This document shows, piece after piece, positions 9,887 through 19,073 of a stretch of DNA of 64,000 nucleotides; position 1 is the first letter of the stretch; every line of letters begins with the position of its first letter. Under the pieces are notes generated by a model. The model was not told where the DNA came from, searched no databases, and saw only the letters and a list, made by a program, of their open reading frames with translations. The translations under genes and the position numbers were made by a program. Origin of the DNA: Polynucleobacter asymbioticus QLW-P1DMWA-1 (lineage in GTDB: Bacteria; Pseudomonadota; Gammaproteobacteria; Burkholderiales; Burkholderiaceae); the NCBI RefSeq assembly GCF_000016345.1, contig NC_009379.1:1984001-2048000 (forward strand). The letters run 5' to 3'.

Positions 9887-10777
9887 ATGCAAATTAATCT
9901 GATTACTGGAATCTCAGGCTCAGGTAAATCAGTAGCCCTGAGGGCTTTTGAAGATGCAGGATATGACTGTGTAGACAACCTGCCAGTCTCTTTGCTGGAA
10001 AATCTCATACAAACTTTAGAGGGCGAGAATAGTGAACGGGTTGCGGTAGCTATTGATGCACGCCGTGGACAATCGATTGCACAACTACCCTCGATACTTG
10101 AAAACCTTCGCCGCAATCATCAAGTTCGAGTGGTATTTCTCAATGCAGACACCAATACTTTGGTGCAACGCTTCTCAGAAACCCGTCGACGTCACCCACT
10201 CTCTACTAGCGCCCAACAAACACAATCAGCAACACTGATTGAAGCGATTGATCGTGAGCGAAATCTCCTAGAACCCTTACGCGCGCAAGCGCATAGCATT
10301 GATACCAGCAGTCTTCCTGCTCATGCCCTGAGATCCTGGATTCAAGATCTTCTGAAAGATAAGCCAACTGGATTGACGGTGGTTTTTGAATCGTTTGGCT
10401 TTAAAAAAGGCGTGCCGAGTGAAGCAGATTTGGTTTTTGATGTCCGCTGCCTACCCAATCCTCACTACGACAAGATCTTAAGACCCTTAACAGGCAACGA
10501 TAAGCCCGTTAAAGAGTTCTTAGAAAAAATTCCTGAGGTAATCAGCATGGAATGTGACATTATTCAATTTATTGAAAAATGGTTACCGCACTATATCGCC
10601 GATGGAAGAAGCTATTTAACGGTAGCCATTGGTTGTACTGGTGGCCAACATCGTTCTGTCTATTTGGTTAATAGAATTAGCGAGCATTTCCGCGCGCAAA
10701 AAGATCTGATTGATCTACAACTTAATTTTTTAGATCGCCATCGCGAGCTAGACTCAATCCCTGTAACAAAACTTTAA
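9887..10777 (+). CDS. rapZ: RNase adapter protein / RNA-binding ATPase RapZ
   Basis: P-loop protein; in enterobacteria it steers RNase E to the GlmZ sRNA and senses glucosamine 6-phosphate. GISGSGKSVAL is the Walker A, and the C-terminal half has the conserved GCTGGQHRSVY region. It is 296 residues. Whether a GlmZ-like RNA exists here is unknown; none is visible. Its last 56 bases overlap the mutY 3' end on the opposite strand. Confidence 0.95.
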   Translation: MQINLITGISGSGKSVALRAFEDAGYDCVDNLPVSLLENLIQTLEGENSERVAVAIDARRGQSIAQLPSILENLRRNHQVRVVFLNADTNTLVQRFSETRRRHPLSTSAQQTQSATLIEAIDRERNLLEPLRAQAHSIDTSSLPAHALRSWIQDLLKDKPTGLTVVFESFGFKKGVPSEADLVFDVRCLPNPHYDKILRPLTGNDKPVKEFLEKIPEVISMECDIIQFIEKWLPHYIADGRSYLTVAIGCTGGQHRSVYLVNRISEHFRAQKDLIDLQLNFLDRHRELDSIPVTKL

Positions 10778-11867
10778 TTGGCTGCGGTAATCCATGGCGG
10801 CCCAATTGCTTTAGGGGCACCCATTTCAAATTTGGATTCGTAAATGGGATGGTCTTCATTGCATTCACCTCCCATATCTGCATCCATAGACAGCGATGCG
10901 TAAAAACATGTTTGATGTAAAACCCCCTGTTTGGGGGTGTGCAATTTCTCAAAAAAAGGACTGATTTTTCTTCAGGAAGCGTAAGACTTAATAAATTGCT
11001 TGAGCTTAGCTCCTCTTTTAAAAAACTGAGGTCCCTCGGAGCCCAAGGCGATTCCGGTAAAGACCATAGACCGCCCCATATCGCTTTATCTGGACGCTTT
11101 TGAAGTAGTACCGAATTGCCTGAGCGCAACAACAACATATGGCAATCAAACTCCGGGGATTTACTCTTGATGACCTTTTTCGGCAAAGCAAGCACTTGAT
11201 CGCTGAGGTTTGCCTGACAGTCCTTAGCAAAAGGACATTTTTTCTCACCACTTAAACAGACTGGCTTACGAGAAGTGCACCACGTTGCTCCAAAGTCCAT
11301 TAATGCCTGCGTATAGGTAGGCATATCTTGCGGCTTTAGAGGCAATAATTCTGTAGCTAATTTCCACAAAGAGTCATTGACTGCTTTATCTTGAATGGCG
11401 CCTTCAATTGCAAATAAACGTGCCAAGATTCGTTTTACATTGGCATCTAAAATTGGTGCTCGCTCATGAAATGCAAAAGCAGCAATAGCACCTGCAGTGG
11501 ATCGCCCAATTCCCTTTAACTGCTCTAGTAGCGCAGGATCTTGTGGAAACTTTCCTGCAAATTCTCGAACAATCTGTTGTGCGCACGCATGTAAATTTCT
11601 TGCGCGAGAGTAATAACCCAAACCAGCCCACTCCGCTAGAACGTCATCAACGTCTGCAGCAGCCAGTTTTTTAACCGTCGGGAAGCGCTTCATAAAGCGG
11701 GGATAACGCTCGAGAACAGTAGCTACCTGAGTTTGCTGCAACATGATTTCGGAAACCCATACCGCATAAGGATCGCGATTGCCCTGCCAAGGCAATCCAG
11801 AGCGCCCGCTCTGGGCATGCCACGCGATGAGTTTTTTTGAAAAAGAATCGATTACCGTTTTTGACAT
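10722..11867 (-). CDS. mutY: A/G-specific adenine DNA glycosylase
   Basis: Removes adenine paired with 8-oxoguanine. Catalytic glutamate lies in SEIMLQQTQV, the helix-hairpin-helix is LKGIGRSTAGAIAAFAF, the catalytic Asp is in ILDANVKRILAR, and a MutT-like C-terminal domain follows. The iron-sulfur cysteines are C-x6-C-x6-C-x5-C instead of the textbook C-x6-C-x2-C-x5-C. I start at ATG 11867 (MSKTVIDSF), which overlaps mutM by 16 bases; a start at 11927 would add a poorly fitting N-terminus. It forms an operon with mutM. Confidence 0.93.
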   Translation of the reverse strand: MSKTVIDSFSKKLIAWHAQSGRSGLPWQGNRDPYAVWVSEIMLQQTQVATVLERYPRFMKRFPTVKKLAAADVDDVLAEWAGLGYYSRARNLHACAQQIVREFAGKFPQDPALLEQLKGIGRSTAGAIAAFAFHERAPILDANVKRILARLFAIEGAIQDKAVNDSLWKLATELLPLKPQDMPTYTQALMDFGATWCTSRKPVCLSGEKKCPFAKDCQANLSDQVLALPKKVIKSKSPEFDCHMLLLRSGNSVLLQKRPDKAIWGGLWSLPESPWAPRDLSFLKEELSSSNLLSLTLPEEKSVLFLRNCTPPNRGFYIKHVFTHRCLWMQIWEVNAMKTIPFTNPNLKWVPLKQLGRHGLPQPIKVLLQGLSLARDGDLKN

Positions 11868-12688
11868 ACTGGGCAAAAATAGGTTGAGCGTTGCCCTTGC
11901 ACAATCTGTTGGATAGGGGTTTTGCACACTTTACATGGCAGGCCCTTGCGATCGTACACTTTAGATTGCACTGTGAAGTGGCCAGGATCGCCATCGCTAT
12001 TCACAAAGTCTTTCAGAGTGCTACCGCCAGCATCTATTGCCTTTTTTAAAATACTTCTCACAGCGCTTGCCAGTCGTGAGCATTGAGGGCGTGTCAGCTT
12101 ACCTGCAGCTTTAGCTGGATGAATACCTGCCTCAAACAAACTTTCAGAACAATAAATATTGCCCACTCCAACAACTGCTTGACCCGCTAAAAGAAATTGC
12201 TTTACGGCTACGCTTCGCTTACGAGAAGCTTGATACAAAATCCCTGTTCCAAGCTCACCTTCAAATGCGGATGAAAAAGGTTCTACCCCAAGCTTTAATA
12301 AAAGTGGATTGCTTTCTACCGGCCCTTTAATTTTAGGATGCCATAAAACCGCTCCAAATTTTCTTGGGTCATGTAAACGCAAACTTAAACGACCAAATTC
12401 AAATGTAACTCGATCATGCAATTTAAGAGGCTCTGAGCTTGGTAATACCCGTAAGGTTCCTGTCATTCCAAGATGGATGAGAAGGCAGCCCTTTTCAAGT
12501 TCTAACAACAAGTACTTTCCACGTCGCGCAATAGACTGGATTTTCTGTCCCGGCAAAATCTGAGGTAAGCTTTTGGGTACAGGCCAGCGCAGGCGGCCAT
12601 CGATTACCTTGATGGCGCTAATAGTCCTCCCCTGAAGGTGGGGGGCTATTCCTAATTTAGTGACTTCTACTTCTGGAAGTTCTGGCAT
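11852..12688 (-). CDS. mutM: Formamidopyrimidine-DNA glycosylase
   Basis: Excises 8-oxoguanine and Fapy lesions with beta/delta-lyase activity. The N-terminus MPELPEVEVT with catalytic Pro2 and Glu3 is canonical, and the C-terminal zinc finger is CKVC...CPVC. Length is 278 residues. Together with mutY it supplies two arms of the GO repair system from one transcript. A TACAAT hexamer lies exactly six bases before the ATG. Confidence 0.97.
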   Translation of the reverse strand: MPELPEVEVTKLGIAPHLQGRTISAIKVIDGRLRWPVPKSLPQILPGQKIQSIARRGKYLLLELEKGCLLIHLGMTGTLRVLPSSEPLKLHDRVTFEFGRLSLRLHDPRKFGAVLWHPKIKGPVESNPLLLKLGVEPFSSAFEGELGTGILYQASRKRSVAVKQFLLAGQAVVGVGNIYCSESLFEAGIHPAKAAGKLTRPQCSRLASAVRSILKKAIDAGGSTLKDFVNSDGDPGHFTVQSKVYDRKGLPCKVCKTPIQQIVQGQRSTYFCPVCQKR

Positions 12689-12694
12689 AAATCA

Positions 12695-12717
12695 ATTGTA
12701 GATTCGCGGATTAGAAT
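12695..12717. promoter_or_regulatory. Divergent leaderless-type promoters of mutM and the TPR-LolB gene
   Basis: On the minus strand TACAAT (12695-12700) ends six bases before the mutM ATG. On the plus strand TAGAAT (12712-12717) ends six bases before ATG 12724. The whole gap is 35 bases, neither gene has a Shine-Dalgarno, and both start codons would coincide with the predicted transcript start. Confidence 0.5.
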
Positions 12718-12723
12718 GTGCTT

Positions 12724-14208
12724 ATGAGCAAATTCATACTAAAACCCATATTAAAGGGCCTATTCCTGGCGGCACTTGGTAGCACATTTCTTTCTAGTCA
12801 TGCAAATGCGCAGACTGATGAGATGCAATCCGGGCAAGCCGTATTTGAAGTCATTGCCTCCGAACTGGCTTTGCAGCATGGTGAGGCAGGCCTTGCTTAT
12901 GGCACTTATATGGAGATGGCCCGTCAATATAGAGATCCTCGACTTGCCCAAAGAGCGATGGAAATTGGAATTGCCGGCGGATCCCCAAATTTAGCGCTGC
13001 AAGCCGCACAACTCTGGGATGCGCTTTCGCCCCCCTCAGAGATCAAACCCAAAGAGGTGTTTGTCACGCTACTAGTTTTAAGTAATCGTTGGCCTGATGC
13101 AGTGAAGCCTGCTATTGAACTGCTTCGTAAGGAGACCCCTGCACAACAAGAAGCTACTTTGCTTCAATTGCAAACCTTGTTGAGCAAAGCCAAAGATGAG
13201 ACAGAGGCCATGCGAGCTTTTTATGAAATCGCCTCGGCCGCTAAGCCCATGCCTAAAAACCCAGCGCTTCTTTATACCTATGCGATGTCTGCCGAAAAAA
13301 TGGGTCGGATAGATGTGATGGAAAAAACCTTACGTGAGATATTGCGCACTAATCCGAACGATCCCAATACCTTAAATGCCCTCGGTTACTCTCTCGCTGA
13401 TCGCAATCAGAATTTACCAGAGGCATTTGCACTCATTAGCAAAGCGCATCAACTATCGCCAAAGGATGGTTTCATTCTAGATAGTCTGGGCTGGGTTAAT
13501 TTTCGATTGGGAAAAAATACTCTTGCTCTAGAACAATTACAGCAGGCCTATGAGATAAAACCTGAAGCAGATATTGCTGCGCATATTGGTGAAGTACTAT
13601 GGACCATGAATCGCAAAGCAGAAGCTGAAGCAATATGGCGTCAAGGGCAACAGTTAGATGCGAATAATCCAGTTTTATTGGAAACATTAAAACGTCTTAA
13701 GCCTGACTGGACCAATACAGATCAAGCTCAAAATGGCTCTTGGGATGGGCGTTTTGCAGTTAAGGTAACCGGCCTGATTGAAAGTCAAAATCAAGGTGGA
13801 TCGGGTGGTTTTACTTTGATACAAGAAGATCTAAAAGATACTCTTGAAATACGCAACCCAGTTGGCGGATCAGTTGCAAAAATTATCATCACACCAGGAG
13901 AGGCAAGCCTTGAACGTGATGGTCAAGTCGTTACCGCAATCGATGCAGATACCTTAGTTCAAAATACTCTTGGTCTACCGCTGCCGGCGCGCGGATTGTC
14001 AAATTGGTTAAAAGGTCAAGTACGTGCTGGTAGTGAAGCGAGCGTTGAAAGAAATGCCAATGGACAAGTCAGCAAAATTACTCAAGATGGTTGGAGCTTG
14101 ATCTACACCTGGAACAATAAAAACCAGTTAGAAAAACTGGTGATGAACCGTAGCTCAAATATTGGATCTATAGATATTCGTCTTGTCTTTGATCAAACCA
14201 ATGAGTAA
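12724..14208 (+). CDS. TPR protein fused to a LolB-like outer-membrane lipoprotein-insertion domain
   Basis: Two parts are visible. After a signal peptide ending SSHANA (~residue 30) come helical tetratricopeptide repeats (~40-330; for example NPNDPNTLNALGYSLADRN and LSPKDGFILDSLGW). From ~residue 338 the sequence has LolB features: a WDGRFAVKV strand, an NPVGGSVAKIIITPGEASL strand pair, LGLPLPARGLSNWLKGQ, and a final WSLIYTW. LolB accepts lipoproteins from LolA and inserts them in the outer membrane. In related genomes I recall the TPR gene and lolB as separate neighbours before ispE. No lipobox cysteine is present. ATG 12724 follows a -10 hexamer at six bases; GTG 12718 is the alternative. 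Confidence 0.82.
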   Translation: MSKFILKPILKGLFLAALGSTFLSSHANAQTDEMQSGQAVFEVIASELALQHGEAGLAYGTYMEMARQYRDPRLAQRAMEIGIAGGSPNLALQAAQLWDALSPPSEIKPKEVFVTLLVLSNRWPDAVKPAIELLRKETPAQQEATLLQLQTLLSKAKDETEAMRAFYEIASAAKPMPKNPALLYTYAMSAEKMGRIDVMEKTLREILRTNPNDPNTLNALGYSLADRNQNLPEAFALISKAHQLSPKDGFILDSLGWVNFRLGKNTLALEQLQQAYEIKPEADIAAHIGEVLWTMNRKAEAEAIWRQGQQLDANNPVLLETLKRLKPDWTNTDQAQNGSWDGRFAVKVTGLIESQNQGGSGGFTLIQEDLKDTLEIRNPVGGSVAKIIITPGEASLERDGQVVTAIDADTLVQNTLGLPLPARGLSNWLKGQVRAGSEASVERNANGQVSKITQDGWSLIYTWNNKNQLEKLVMNRSSNIGSIDIRLVFDQTNE

Positions 14209-15085
14209 ACAGCCTCAACAGTCTTTAACGCTTCGCTCACCAGCCAAGCTCAATTTATTTCTGCACATTGTTGGCCAACGACCTGATGGCTATCATCTTC
14301 TGCAATCTGTTTTTCAGTTAATTGATTGGACTGATACCGTTCACTTAAAACGGATTCCAGAAAATGAAGTTCGTCGCATTAATCCGATACCCGACGTGTC
14401 ACCAGAACAAGATTTAGTTGTGCGCGCTGCAAAACTAGTAAAGGATTTTTGCAAGATAGATTTGGGTGTTGAAATCGACTTGAAAAAAGAAATTCCTATG
14501 GGGGCAGGGCTGGGAGGCGGCTCATCGGATGCAGCAAGCACCTTGATAGGCTTAAATACGCTTTGGAATCTTGATTTAGATAAAAAGACGCTGTCCAACC
14601 TAGGTTTGAAACTGGGGGCAGATGTGCCCTTTTTCATTTTTGGTCAAAATGCGTTTGTTGAAGGAATTGGTGAACAAATTCAAGAAATCTCCCTTGAAAA
14701 TCGGGATTTTCTGGTCATTTTTCCCAACCGAGCTATCCCAACAGTGAGCATTTTTCATGACCCGGAATTGACCCGAGACCATGCTCCGATTACAATTGAT
14801 GGCTTTCTTGCATCGCCGTTGTCAAATCAGATCAATGATTGTCAGGCAGTAGCGATGCGAATTTGTCCTGAAGTGAAGCAAGCTTTGGATTGGGTTAGTC
14901 AGGCGTTACCGGGCTCCGCGCCCCGTATGTCAGGCTCCGGGAGTAGCGTTTTTGCCGTCTTAGACCCTAAGACCGATAGCGTAAAACTGGAAAATCTTTT
15001 ACAAAGTCTTCCTAAGGGGTGGATAGGTCGGGTTGTTCGGGGGCTAAATAAAAATCCCGCTTACAATTTGATTTCTTCAGATTGA
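14201..15085 (+). CDS. ispE: 4-diphosphocytidyl-2-C-methyl-D-erythritol kinase
   Basis: GHMP kinase of the MEP isoprenoid pathway; phosphorylates CDP-methylerythritol. The ATP-binding motif PMGAGLGGGSSDAAS and the N-terminal SPAKLNLFLHI are diagnostic, and GSAPRMSGSGSSVFA is GHMP motif III. ATG 14201 overlaps the preceding stop by eight bases and gives 294 residues. The tRNA-Gln gene begins five bases after its stop. Confidence 0.97.
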   Translation: MSKQPQQSLTLRSPAKLNLFLHIVGQRPDGYHLLQSVFQLIDWTDTVHLKRIPENEVRRINPIPDVSPEQDLVVRAAKLVKDFCKIDLGVEIDLKKEIPMGAGLGGGSSDAASTLIGLNTLWNLDLDKKTLSNLGLKLGADVPFFIFGQNAFVEGIGEQIQEISLENRDFLVIFPNRAIPTVSIFHDPELTRDHAPITIDGFLASPLSNQINDCQAVAMRICPEVKQALDWVSQALPGSAPRMSGSGSSVFAVLDPKTDSVKLENLLQSLPKGWIGRVVRGLNKNPAYNLISSD

Positions 15086-15090
15086 TCCGT

Positions 15091-15167
15091 AGGGGAATCG
15101 CCAAGCTGGTTAAGGCACTGGATTTTGATTCCAGCATGCGAAGGTTCGAATCCTTCTTCCCCTGCCA
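15091..15167 (+). tRNA. tRNA-Gln (anticodon UUG)
   Basis: A 77-base cloverleaf with the CCA end encoded. The acceptor stem AGGGGAA pairs with TTCCCCT, the anticodon arm CTGGA-TTTTGAT-TCCAG puts TTG at 15125-15127, and the T arm contains GGTTCGAATCC. The very short spacing to ispE suggests co-transcription, so RNase processing would free it. Confidence 0.96.
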
Positions 15168-15221
15168 AATACTGTAGAAACGACAAAGATAACCTTTTGA
15201 CCCTACAAATCCCATAAGACT

Positions 15222-16187
15222 ATGTCCTCCACAAACGCAGATTTATTGACTTTATTTACAGGCAACGCAAATCCGGTTTTGGCTGAGGCAGTAGCCAAAG
15301 AGCTCAAGCTCCCTATGGGAAAAGCCTTTGTAGGACGTTTCTCAGACGGTGAAATCCAAGTAGAAATTCAAGAAAACGTTCGCGGCAAAAACGTGGTGGT
15401 CATTCAATCGACCTGTGCTCCAACAAATGACAGTTTGATGGAGCTCATGATCATGATTGATGCCCTCAAGCGCGCTTCTGCAAGCCGCATCACCGCAGTG
15501 ATTCCTTACTTTGGCTATGCTCGTCAAGATCGTCGTCCCCGCTCAGCTCGTGTGGCTATCTCCGCTCGCATCGTAGCCAATATGCTTCAATCGGTTGCCG
15601 GCATTGAGCGTGTTTTGACCATGGATCTTCATGCCGACCAAATTCAGGGCTTTTTTGATATCCCGGTAGATAACATCTATGCGTCTCCAGTGCTGTTGGC
15701 TGATCTACAGGCACAGAAGACCCAAAAAGACCTCATCATCGTCTCTCCCGACATTGGGGGCGTAGTACGTGCCCGTGCCATGGCAAAGCAATTAGGCACT
15801 GATTTAGCGATTATTGATAAACGTCGCCCTAAAGCCAACGTCTCCGAAGTGATGCACTTAATCGGCGAAGTAGAAGGCCGCCATTGCGTGATCATGGATG
15901 ACATCATCGATACTGGCGGCACCCTCTGTAAGGCTGCTGAAGCCCTTAAAGAGCGTGGCGCTAAGGGTGTTACTGCCTATTGCACCCATGCCGTTCTATC
16001 AGGCGGTGCAGTGGCCAGAATTGCAGCGTCTGAATTGGATGAATTAGTGGTTACAGACACTATTCCCCTCACCCCAGAAGCGATGAAAGTCACCAAAATT
16101 CGTCAATTGACTGTTGCCCCACTGCTTGCCGAGACTCTTTCTCGCATTAGCAAAGGTGATTCAGTCATGTCCATGTTTGCCGAATAA
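15222..16187 (+). CDS. prs: Ribose-phosphate pyrophosphokinase
   Basis: Makes PRPP from ribose 5-phosphate and ATP for nucleotide, histidine and tryptophan synthesis. The 321-residue protein shows [25 protein letters not shown] and the PRPP-binding [13 protein letters not shown]. The ispE-tRNA-Gln-prs-rplY-pth order is typical of betaproteobacteria. Upstream DNA offers TACAAA at 15204 as a possible -10. Confidence 0.98.
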   Translation: MSSTNADLLTLFTGNANPVLAEAVAKELKLPMGKAFVGRFSDGEIQVEIQENVRGKNVVVIQSTCAPTNDSLMELMIMIDALKRASASRITAVIPYFGYARQDRRPRSARVAISARIVANMLQSVAGIERVLTMDLHADQIQGFFDIPVDNIYASPVLLADLQAQKTQKDLIIVSPDIGGVVRARAMAKQLGTDLAIIDKRRPKANVSEVMHLIGEVEGRHCVIMDDIIDTGGTLCKAAEALKERGAKGVTAYCTHAVLSGGAVARIAASELDELVVTDTIPLTPEAMKVTKIRQLTVAPLLAETLSRISKGDSVMSMFAE

Positions 16188-16220
16188 GCCAAAAATCATC
16201 GTTTTACCCCGGTTTTTGGC
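16188..16220 (+). terminator. Possible hairpin after prs
   Basis: GCCAAAAA directly after the prs stop pairs with TTTTTGGC at 16213-16220 across a 17-base loop. The long loop and absence of a clean T-run make this a weak terminator call. Confidence 0.3.
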
Positions 16221-16261
16221 AGTTTTAAGCCTTTTGTAGGCAAAAATCTTCTATCCCACGA

Positions 16262-16267
16262 TATAAT
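16262..16267 (+). promoter_or_regulatory. Consensus -10 TATAAT upstream of rplY
   Basis: A perfect TATAAT leaves about 48 bases of leader before the rplY ATG, which has the Shine-Dalgarno AGGGA. No convincing -35 lies 16-18 bases upstream. This contrasts with the leaderless genes nearby. Confidence 0.45.
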
Positions 16268-16322
16268 TGAAGGCTTTTCTGTTTGGTCGCGAACGGAAAT
16301 TAACCTCACTAGGGAATTCATC

Positions 16323-16964
16323 ATGAAAGTAGTTGCCTTTGAAAGAAGCGTACAGGGAACGGGTGCGAGCCGCCGTCTGCGCAATTCCGGAAAAACTCCG
16401 GGAATCGTTTACGGTAGTAAAGATCCAGCCTTGGTCATTGAGTTAGACCACAACGCGTTGTTCCATGCTCTCCGCAAGGAAGCGTTCCACTCATCCATTT
16501 TAGATTTGGAAATCGACGGTAAAGCACAGAAAGTGTTGTTACGCGATTACCAAATGCATCCATTTAAGCCATTGGTTTTGCACATTGACTTCCAGCGCGT
16601 ATCCGCTTCTGAGAAAGTTCATATGCGCGTTCCATTGCACTTCACTAATGCTGACACTTCAGCTGCCGTGAAATTGCAAGGCGCTGTTATCAGCCACATC
16701 CTTACTGAACTCGAAGTTTCTTGCTTACCAGCAGACTTGCCAGAGTTTGTTGAAGTGGACTTGGCCAAGATTGAAGTTGGACATGGTATTCATGCTAAAG
16801 ACATCGCATTGCCAAAAGGTGTTACTTTGGTATTGCATGTTGAACAAGAGAATCCAGTACTTGCCAATGCACGTATCCCAGCGGTTAAAGCTGCTGAGCC
16901 TACGGATGCTCCTACTGCACCAGCAGCCGCTCCTGGGGCTGAAGCACCAAAGGATAAGGCTTAA
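16323..16964 (+). CDS. rplY: 50S ribosomal protein L25, Ctc (general stress) form
   Basis: Binds 5S rRNA. At 213 residues it is the long two-domain Ctc form: the L25 domain ([15 protein letters not shown]..., residues 1-~95) plus a C-terminal beta domain (~96-190) and a low-complexity Ala/Pro tail. The gene has its own -10 and is closed by a strong terminator, so it is probably transcribed singly. Confidence 0.96.
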   Translation: MKVVAFERSVQGTGASRRLRNSGKTPGIVYGSKDPALVIELDHNALFHALRKEAFHSSILDLEIDGKAQKVLLRDYQMHPFKPLVLHIDFQRVSASEKVHMRVPLHFTNADTSAAVKLQGAVISHILTELEVSCLPADLPEFVEVDLAKIEVGHGIHAKDIALPKGVTLVLHVEQENPVLANARIPAVKAAEPTDAPTAPAAAPGAEAPKDKA

Positions 16965-16988
16965 TATTTAGCCCATTCTTTGCGTAGA

Positions 16989-17018
16989 GAAGACCCGCGC
17001 AAGCGGGTTTTCTTTTTT
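16989..17018 (+). terminator. Rho-independent terminator of rplY
   Basis: CCCGC (16994-16998) pairs with GCGGG (17003-17007) over a GCAA tetraloop, extended by flanking A/T pairs and followed by TTTTCTTTTTT. Confidence 0.85.
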
Positions 17019-17037
17019 GCGGAAATACTTTTATCCT

Positions 17038-17043
17038 TAAACT
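17038..17043 (+). promoter_or_regulatory. -10 hexamer TAAACT of pth, leaderless arrangement
   Basis: TAAACT ends six bases before the pth ATG; TTGCGG at 17017 could be a -35 at 15 bases. There is no Shine-Dalgarno. Confidence 0.4.
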
Positions 17044-17049
17044 CACATC

Positions 17050-17640
17050 ATGACTAAATTAATTGTTGGCCTCGGCAACCCTGGAGAGGAACATACAGAA
17101 GATCGGCACAATGCTGGCTTCTGGTTTTTGGACGTCTTAGCCAAACAATTAAATTCACGTTTTGAATCTGAGAAACGCTTTCATGGAAAAGTAGCAAAGG
17201 CGAAATGGGAAGGCGAGGATCTCTTTTTACTTAAGCCAAGTACCTATATGAATTTAAGCGGTCAATCGGTTGGTGCATTGTGTCGCTTTCATAAAATCAC
17301 ACCAGCTGAAATCTTGGTAGTACAAGATGAGCTTGATCTGAAGCCTGGCACTGCACGCCTGAAGTTGGGGGGTGGCACAGGTGGTCACAATGGCTTAAAA
17401 GATATACAAGCCCATTTAAGTACGCCAGAATACTGGCGCCTTCGCTTAGGTATTGGGCATCCGCGAGACCTTGCAGGTGATGGTCGCCCTATGGATGTGG
17501 CTGATTATGTGTTACGCAGACCACAGCTAGCTGAGCAAAAGATGATTGATGCCAGTATTGAAAATGGGCTGCAAATTTTGCCGCTATTTTTAAAAGGCGA
17601 TACGCAAACTGCCATGATGGAGCTGCATTCTAAGGCTTAA
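17050..17640 (+). CDS. pth: Peptidyl-tRNA hydrolase
   Basis: Recycles peptidyl-tRNA dropped from ribosomes. It has LIVGLGNPGEE, the catalytic His in DRHNAGFW, and the LSGQSV and GGTGGHNGLKD motifs. The 196-residue length fits the family. It stops five bases before the ferredoxin stop on the other strand. Confidence 0.97.
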   Translation: MTKLIVGLGNPGEEHTEDRHNAGFWFLDVLAKQLNSRFESEKRFHGKVAKAKWEGEDLFLLKPSTYMNLSGQSVGALCRFHKITPAEILVVQDELDLKPGTARLKLGGGTGGHNGLKDIQAHLSTPEYWRLRLGIGHPRDLAGDGRPMDVADYVLRRPQLAEQKMIDASIENGLQILPLFLKGDTQTAMMELHSKA

Positions 17641-17645
17641 CTCAG

Positions 17646-18427
<782 letters not shown>

Positions 18428-18463
18428 AACACTCCTAAGGCTTTATCAGCTACAGGCAAGAGT

Positions 18464-19054
18464 TTAGCCTCTTCCACTCCGAAATAGACAGGCTTTTACC
18501 TGACCGGCCTCTAAGTATTTTCCACAATCCCAGCCTGGCAGGAGGGCCTCTATTTCTTGGCGAGGACGGCTAGAGGGAAATTCCACGTAAATACCCCCAC
18601 CCTCAGAGTCATCACACACCCTAGCAGCCTCTATTACAGCCAAATCCAATAGGTGGGCATCACCAAAAGGTGGGTCAATAAAAATTAAATGGCTTGAATA
18701 ATCAGTCTGTTGTTTTAAATACTCTAGACTGTCTCGATGCAGAATTTCAACGATGCCAGCGGCAGGAGAAGACTGCAAAAGTTGAAAATTGGTTCGTAAG
18801 TTTGCATGGGCTTTTTTATCCTTCTCGAGCAGTGCAACAAAGCTTGCCCCACGCGAGGCTGCCTCAAAACCCAAAGCGCCGGTTCCTGCAAACAAATCCA
18901 AACAGCGCAGACCACTTAAATCTTGACCCAGCCAATTAAATAAAGTCTCGCGAATACGATCTGTTGTTGGACGCAGACCGGGAATATCAAGAACAGTTAA
19001 TAGACGACTTCTCCAGTTGCCACCAATAATGCGAATCTTCTTGGGCAACTCCAC
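18464..19054 (-). CDS. rsmD: 16S rRNA (guanine(966)-N(2))-methyltransferase
   Basis: SAM-dependent methyltransferase acting on G966 of 16S rRNA. IIGGNWRSR and LRPTTDRIRETLFNWL are family hallmarks, motif I is CLDLFAGTGALGFEA and the catalytic motif is IFIDPPF. The start is a GTG. Pairing with coaD is common in Proteobacteria. Length 196 residues. Confidence 0.95.
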   Translation of the reverse strand: MELPKKIRIIGGNWRSRLLTVLDIPGLRPTTDRIRETLFNWLGQDLSGLRCLDLFAGTGALGFEAASRGASFVALLEKDKKAHANLRTNFQLLQSSPAAGIVEILHRDSLEYLKQQTDYSSHLIFIDPPFGDAHLLDLAVIEAARVCDDSEGGGIYVEFPSSRPRQEIEALLPGWDCGKYLEAGQVKACLFRSGRG

Positions 19055-19073
19055 TCTCAGAGCTTTAGTCGGC

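Noticed and set aside
15012..15215. Minus-strand frame over tRNA-Gln
   Set aside because: The plus strand folds into a complete tRNA; the frame is incidental.
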